10,363 nt of DNA, taken from contig CAMWKX010000030.1 in NCBI GenBank assembly GCA_947174955.1, positions 1 through 10,363 of the forward strand. Direction: 5' to 3'. Under the pieces are notes generated by a model. It was not told where the DNA came from, did no database searches, and saw only the letters and a program-made list of their open reading frames with translations. Positions 6,878 to 10,363 of this stretch are shown piece by piece (within the stretch, counting starts at the first letter, position 1; the number at the start of each line of letters is the position of its first letter). The stretch is from an uncultured Clostridia bacterium (GTDB lineage Bacteria > Bacillota > Clostridia > Christensenellales > Borkfalkiaceae). A program made the translations under genes and the position numbers.

Positions 6878-8716
6878 TTATTTATTTTCTTTTATTAAAT
6901 AAAGACAAGCCAGTTTCGGAATATCTACGGTTAGCGAGTACTCCTTCCCGTGACTTTGCCGTCTTTTCGTTTTATAAATTCTCTTATTGAATTTTCCTCC
7001 GCCGCCGTACCTTGCAGCGTCGGAATTGAACGCAACCTTATACTTTCCCTCGTGCTGACCGAACGTGTAATTTTTCTGGTCGATGCCCGAAAAGTTTATT
7101 ATTGCGCACAGGCAATTGCCCTTACTGTCGTATCTGTTGAAAACGAGCACGTTGTTTATGACGTCGTCGACCACCAGCCACTCGAACCCTTTCCAGTCTG
7201 TTTCGATTTCGTACAACGTCGTATGGCTCTTGTAAAAGACGTTCAGCGCCTTTACGTATACGCTCATCTGACGGTGCCTGTCGTATTCTTTTAAAAAAAA
7301 CTCTATGCCCTCTTTATAATTCCACTCGGAAAACTGCGCGACCTCGTAGCCCATAAAATTGAGCTTTTTACCAGGATGCGCGTACATAAAGCCCAGAAGC
7401 GCGCGCTCGCCGGCAAACTTATCGTCGTACTCGCCAGGCATCTTGTTTACAATCGAGCCCTTTACGTGAACGACTTCGTCGTGCGATAACGGCAATACGT
7501 ATCTCTCGTTCAATGAATATATCATTGAAAAGGTTATTTTTTGGTGATGATAATGGCGATAGAGCGGGTCCTGTCTGCAATAGAACAGCACGTCGTTCAT
7601 CCAGCCCATATTCCACTTGTAACCGAAACCCAGTCCGCCGTATTCCACGGGAGTCGTAACGCCAGGATAAGCCGTAGATTCCTCGGCTATGGTTACCGCA
7701 CCGTCAAAATTCTCTTTTATCTTGCGGTTGAATTTTCTTATGAATTCTATCGCTTGAAGATTGCGGTTGTCGCCGTACTCGTTGGGCGTCCACTCCCCCG
7801 CGTTCCTGTCGTAATCGAGATAGAGCATTGCCGCAACGGCGTCCACTCGCAGTCCGTCGATACCGAATATATCGAGGAAATACGCCGACGACGATAAAAG
7901 AAAACTGTCTACGCCGCCTCTTCCGAAATCGAATCTGCGCGTTCCCCAGCCTCTGTGCTCCATATTGTCCCACAAAGGGCACTCGTACAAGGGTTGTCCG
8001 TCGAACTCGTACAGAGCGAAATCGTCCTTGGGGAAATGCGCGGGAACCCAGTCTAAAAGCACGCGTATTCCGTTGTCGTGAAAGGCCTCAACAAGTTCCG
8101 CAAATTCCTCGGGCAAGCCCAGTCTTGCGGTTACGCTGTAATATCCCGTTACCTGATACCCCCACGAGCCGTCGTAGGGATATTCCGTGACCGGCATAAA
8201 TTCTACGTGCGTGTAACCCATATTTTTTACGTATGGCACGAGCGTTTTGATAAGCTCTTTAAAGCTGTAGTATGAGCCGTCCTTATGCCGTTTCCACGAC
8301 AGAAGATTTACTTCGTAAATGTTAACGGGGCGCTCGCCATCTTCGGGCGGAAGCCTTGTCGCCGGATTTAAAGCCTTATGTATGACCGAAGCCGTAGAAT
8401 GTGGAAAATCCGAACGGAACGCGTAAGGATCGGCTTTGAAAAGCTTTCTTCCCTCGAATGTAGTGATACAGAATTTATATCTGTCGCCCTCGCGGGCGCT
8501 CACCTGCGCCTCGAAGCTTTCGCCGTCCGCGAGCTTTTCCATTATATCCGACTGCTCGTCCCAGCCGTTGAAATCACCAACAACGCTGACTTTAACCGCG
8601 TGCGGAGCCCATACACGGAAGACGTAACCGCTTCCGTTTTCGTGACAGCCGAAAAATTCGTAAGCGCGTATATCCTCACCGTTATGGAATAATTCCAGCT
8701 TTTCCCTCTCAGTCAT
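6878..8716 (-). CDS. glgB: 1,4-alpha-glucan branching enzyme (GH13)
   Basis: A 612-residue branching enzyme that cuts an alpha-1,4 chain and rejoins it as an alpha-1,6 branch. A CBM48 domain lies at about 20-110 (VFRVWAPHAVKVSVVGDFNGW at 32-52). The GH13 barrel follows, with conserved regions DWVPAHF (222-228), GLRVDAVAAMLY (nucleophile Asp292), TIAEES (acid/base Glu345) and PLSHDEVVH (Asp413). YKWNMGWMND (366-375) and PGKKLNFMGYEVAQ are typical of GlgB. A C-terminal beta domain runs from about 510. E. coli GlgB has 728 residues; the extra N-terminal N1 module is absent here, as in many short Bacillota enzymes. The start at 8716 has AAAGG 6 nt upstream and follows directly on a good promoter. 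It is the first gene of glgBCDAP. The residue after the SHDEVVH motif differs slightly (HVKGS where HGKKS or HGKRS is common). No break in the frame is seen. Confidence 0.97.
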   Translation of the reverse strand: MTEREKLELFHNGEDIRAYEFFGCHENGSGYVFRVWAPHAVKVSVVGDFNGWDEQSDIMEKLADGESFEAQVSAREGDRYKFCITTFEGRKLFKADPYAFRSDFPHSTASVIHKALNPATRLPPEDGERPVNIYEVNLLSWKRHKDGSYYSFKELIKTLVPYVKNMGYTHVEFMPVTEYPYDGSWGYQVTGYYSVTARLGLPEEFAELVEAFHDNGIRVLLDWVPAHFPKDDFALYEFDGQPLYECPLWDNMEHRGWGTRRFDFGRGGVDSFLLSSSAYFLDIFGIDGLRVDAVAAMLYLDYDRNAGEWTPNEYGDNRNLQAIEFIRKFNRKIKENFDGAVTIAEESTAYPGVTTPVEYGGLGFGYKWNMGWMNDVLFYCRQDPLYRHYHHQKITFSMIYSLNERYVLPLSHDEVVHVKGSIVNKMPGEYDDKFAGERALLGFMYAHPGKKLNFMGYEVAQFSEWNYKEGIEFFLKEYDRHRQMSVYVKALNVFYKSHTTLYEIETDWKGFEWLVVDDVINNVLVFNRYDSKGNCLCAIINFSGIDQKNYTFGQHEGKYKVAFNSDAARYGGGGKFNKRIYKTKRRQSHGKEYSLTVDIPKLACLYLIKENK

Positions 8717-8730
8717 ACTATACCTTTACT

Positions 8731-8759
8731 ATTTTATCATAGATAAATCGTCTTTTCAA
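8731..8759 (-). promoter_or_regulatory. Sigma-A type promoter of the glgBCDAP operon
   Basis: On the minus strand, TTGAAA (8759-8754) is followed after exactly 17 bp by TAAAAT (8736-8731). TG sits one base before the -10 box (TGATAAAAT), giving an extended -10. This matches the housekeeping consensus at 4 or more of 6 bases in each box, with ideal spacing. The start would fall near 8725-8724, only about 8-9 nt before the glgB ATG. It is the only convincing promoter seen in the window. Confidence 0.72.
8733..8747. promoter_or_regulatory. 15-bp dyad over the glgB -10 box, possible operator
   Basis: TTTATC-ATA-GATAAA is a perfect inverted repeat with 6-bp arms and a 3-bp centre. It covers most of the -10 box and part of the spacer, a position where a bound repressor would block RNA polymerase. 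AT-rich DNA yields such dyads by chance, and no binding protein is identified. A second short dyad, GTCTT-TTC-AAGAC, overlaps the -35 box at 8750-8762. Confidence 0.35.
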
Positions 8760-8811
8760 GACCGAAAATGAAAAAAACGGCAAAAAATTAAAATTTTACC
8801 TATGCGTTTAA

Positions 8812-8839
8812 TAAGCCGCGGAAACCGTGCCGCGGCTTA
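8812..8839 (-). terminator. Putative terminator after the phosphotransferase gene
   Basis: TAAGCCGCGG (8812-8821) and CCGCGGCTTA (8830-8839) form a perfect 10-bp stem with an 8-nt loop. It begins 17 nt past the stop codon of the phosphotransferase gene and upstream of the glg promoter. On the minus strand the stem is followed by TTAAACGC, so the U tract is poor. Further T-rich sequence (TTTTAATTTTTT) comes about 16 nt later. It probably separates the adhE-phosphotransferase transcript from the glg operon, but efficiency is uncertain. Confidence 0.55.
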
Positions 8840-8856
8840 CAAGGAAAAACTCTTTA

Positions 8857-9606
8857 TTATTGATAATCCACAACGTTTATCCATCTGCGCAGGAATTCGT
8901 CCTCTTCTGGCTTTGCCTTGGTCAAACGCGATGCCGCAACTATGGGTATCCATTTCTGAACGTACTGCTTTGCCGTGTCGCTCTTTACGCAGTAAAGTTT
9001 AAGATATTTCTCCGCAAGCTGTTCCTTGCCTTCGAGGTAGAACATTAAATACGTTCTCGCAACGTCCGCCGAAGCGTTGCCCTGCGTTGCGTGCGCCCAG
9101 TCGATGATATAGGGCGTGCCGTCCTTGGTAATTATGATATTGCTCGGGTGGAAATCGCCGTGGCACAGATTGTAGTGCTTGGGAAGACTGTCTAAACGCG
9201 TATGCAGGTCGTAGCGCGTGGTCGCGTCGAGCTTTGCCTCGCTTATTCTGCCCTGCATTTTGTCCTTCAATTTATTGAGCATAGGCACGCGCTTGGAAAG
9301 TACCGTTCTCTGCAAACCGACGAAAAGTTCGAGGTATTCGTCCTCCTTTTCGGGATGCTTGCGCATAAGCTCGGAAAGCGTTTCGCCCTCGATATAGTCC
9401 ATCACGATCGACCACTTACCGTCGACAACCTCGATTGATTTTATTTTGGGGATATTGAGGTCGGTTTCTTCCACTCTCGCCTGATTTAAAGCCTCGTTTA
9501 AAATGCCCGCCTTGGTGTACGTGTCGCCGAATACCTTAACGAACCCTTCCTCGGTCCTGAACAGCTCCTTGCCCAGATGTTCCTTTACAAATTGCTTTGT
9601 CGCCAT
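8857..9606 (-). CDS. APH/choline-kinase fold phosphotransferase, substrate unknown
   Basis: A 249-residue protein of the phosphotransferase enzyme family (Pfam APH type), related to aminoglycoside phosphotransferases, choline kinases and other small-molecule kinases. The catalytic loop CHGDFHPSN spans 148-156, giving His149, Asp151 (catalytic base) and Asn156. IIDWAHA at 167-173 supplies the metal-binding Asp169, the counterpart of the kinase DFG aspartate. Asp181 lies in the SADVARTYL helix usual in this family. Lys24 (FVKVF) and Glu38 are candidates for the ATP-anchoring lysine and its partner. The N-lobe is short with no clear glycine-rich loop. No signal peptide or membrane segment is seen, so it should be cytoplasmic. 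A strong Shine-Dalgarno (AAGGAGGGAG) sits 6 nt before the ATG at 9606. It lies 17 bp after adhE and is probably cotranscribed with it. Antibiotic resistance should not be assumed; most housekeeping members of this family in Clostridia have no known substrate. Confidence 0.85.
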   Translation of the reverse strand: MATKQFVKEHLGKELFRTEEGFVKVFGDTYTKAGILNEALNQARVEETDLNIPKIKSIEVVDGKWSIVMDYIEGETLSELMRKHPEKEDEYLELFVGLQRTVLSKRVPMLNKLKDKMQGRISEAKLDATTRYDLHTRLDSLPKHYNLCHGDFHPSNIIITKDGTPYIIDWAHATQGNASADVARTYLMFYLEGKEQLAEKYLKLYCVKSDTAKQYVQKWIPIVAASRLTKAKPEEDEFLRRWINVVDYQ

Positions 9607-9612
9607 AATTTT

Positions 9613-9622
9613 CTCCCTCCTT
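9613..9622 (-). promoter_or_regulatory. Ribosome binding site of the phosphotransferase gene
   Basis: AAGGAGGGAG on the minus strand, ending 6 nt before the ATG at 9606, is close to the full anti-Shine-Dalgarno complement. It lies in the 17-bp gap after the adhE stop, which supports an operon arrangement in which downstream initiation is strong. Confidence 0.7.
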
Positions 9623-9623
9623 A

Positions 9624-10363
9624 TTATTTGCCGTAGTACGCTTTAAGGTACATATCTTTGATTTCGCTCATCAACGGGTAGCGGGGATTTGCGCCCGTGC
9701 ACTGGTCGTCGAACGCCTGCTCAACCATTTCGTCAAGACGGTCAAGGAAATCCTTCTCGTCAACGCCGTAGTCTTTAATCGTCTTTTTAATGCCGACCTT
9801 TTCCTTCAATTCGTCGATAGCCTTTATAAGGTTTTCAAGCTTTTCCTTATCGTCCTTGCCCTCGATACCGAGGTATTCGGCAACCTCCGCGTACTTACTC
9901 AAAGTCTTGGGGTGGTCGTACTGAGGGAACGTGCCCATCTTGGTAGGCACTTCCGCCGCGTTGAAACGCAGCACGTAGTCAATCATAAGAGCGTTGGCAA
10001 CGCCGTGGGGCAGGTGATGGAAAGCGCCCAGCTTGTGCGCCATCGAGTGGCATACGCCGAGGAACGCGTTCGCAAACGCCATACCCGCCATCGTAGCCGC
10101 GTTAGCCATCTTTTCACGCGCGATATAGTCGTTCTGTCCGTTGTCGTATGCGCGGGGCAGATATTCGAATATCACCTTTAACGCCTGCTTTGCAAGTCCG
10201 TCCGTGTAGTCGGTTGCAAGCATCGAAGCTATTGCTTCGAGCGCGTGGGTCACCGCGTCGATACCCGAAGCCGCAGTTAAGCCCTTAGGAGCAGACATAT
10301 GCAGGTCGGTATCGATAATCGCCATATCGGGAAGCAGTTCGTAGTCCGCAAGGGGATATTTAA
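9624..10363 (-). CDS. adhE: Iron-dependent alcohol dehydrogenase domain, probably AdhE C-terminus; N-terminus outside the window
   Basis: The frame is open through the right edge. Upstream of the internal ATG at 10325 it continues in frame as KYPLADYELLPD, a stretch usual in AdhE, so that ATG is not the start. About 245 C-terminal residues are visible. Counting from that Met as 1, Asp23 and His27 (SGIDAVTHALEA) and His93 and His107 (CHSMAHKLGAFHHLPHG) match the four iron ligands of group III alcohol dehydrogenases such as FucO. The end, DDQCTGANPRYPLMSEIKDMYLKAYYGK, is the characteristic AdhE tail. AdhE (about 870 residues) turns acetyl-CoA into acetaldehyde and then ethanol with two NADH and forms spirosome filaments. 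Only the alcohol dehydrogenase half can be seen, so a single-domain enzyme of about 400 residues is not strictly excluded. It is expected to serve NADH re-oxidation in fermentation. Confidence 0.9.
   Translation of the reverse strand, partial: KYPLADYELLPDMAIIDTDLHMSAPKGLTAASGIDAVTHALEAIASMLATDYTDGLAKQALKVIFEYLPRAYDNGQNDYIAREKMANAATMAGMAFANAFLGVCHSMAHKLGAFHHLPHGVANALMIDYVLRFNAAEVPTKMGTFPQYDHPKTLSKYAEVAEYLGIEGKDDKEKLENLIKAIDELKEKVGIKKTIKDYGVDEKDFLDRLDEMVEQAFDDQCTGANPRYPLMSEIKDMYLKAYYGK

Noticed and set aside
8780..8801. AT-rich hairpin GGTAAAA...TTTTGCC as a second terminator or a riboswitch upstream of glgB
   Set aside because: The 7-bp stem includes a G-T pair and is nearly all A-T. It lies upstream of the predicted transcription start, so it would not be in the glg leader. 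There is no room for a riboswitch between that start and the ATG.
8857..9606. Aminoglycoside resistance gene
   Set aside because: Only the general APH-fold motifs are visible. The context is fermentation and glycogen genes with no mobile element, so a resistance role has no support.
9624..10325. A complete 233-residue alcohol dehydrogenase starting at the ATG at 10325
   Set aside because: The frame continues upstream to the window edge with AdhE-like residues, and the cofactor-binding part of the domain would be missing. It is a partial gene.
1..10363. A novel defence, mobile or otherwise undescribed multi-gene system
   Set aside because: Every gene is accounted for by known families in a familiar order. 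I saw no transposase, integrase, repeat array, attachment site, RNA gene or abrupt shift in base composition.

Overview
The window reads as chromosomal DNA from an anaerobic Bacillota bacterium, most likely an uncultured Clostridia lineage. The evidence is the glgB-glgC-glgD-glgA-glgP order known from Bacillus subtilis, a GlgC/GlgD subunit pair, and an AdhE-type fermentative alcohol dehydrogenase. Base composition looks moderate and even. All seven stop codons visible are TAA. Every gene lies on the minus strand, so transcription runs from right to left.

Reading in the direction of transcription, the right edge holds the C-terminal part of an iron-dependent alcohol dehydrogenase (adhE). It is followed after 17 bp by a 249-residue phosphotransferase of the APH/choline-kinase fold with no assigned substrate. 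A 140-bp intergenic gap carries a 10-bp GC-rich hairpin (putative terminator), then a promoter for the glycogen operon: TTGAAA, 17 bp, TAAAAT with a TGN extension. A 15-bp dyad overlaps its -10 box.

The operon glgBCDAP then fills about 8.2 kb with gaps of 13-24 bp. GlgC with GlgD makes ADP-glucose, GlgA polymerises it, GlgB adds alpha-1,6 branches and GlgP removes glucose-1-phosphate from chain ends. Synthesis and breakdown are therefore encoded in one transcript. No debranching enzyme, phosphoglucomutase or 4-alpha-glucanotransferase is present here. A hairpin terminator follows glgP, and the left edge holds the N-terminal part of a flavin-reductase-like split-barrel protein.

The content is a well-known system; I see no mobile element, CRISPR array, RNA gene or defence island. 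The least ordinary points are a lysine/alanine-rich N-terminal tail on GlgA with lysine at every fourth residue, Gln in place of the usual Lys in the GlgA sugar-nucleotide motif, a shared GGGGGAA ribosome-binding motif in front of glgC, glgD and glgA, and a promoter so close to glgB that its leader would be only about 8-9 nt. No gene-free stretch exceeds 300 bases.
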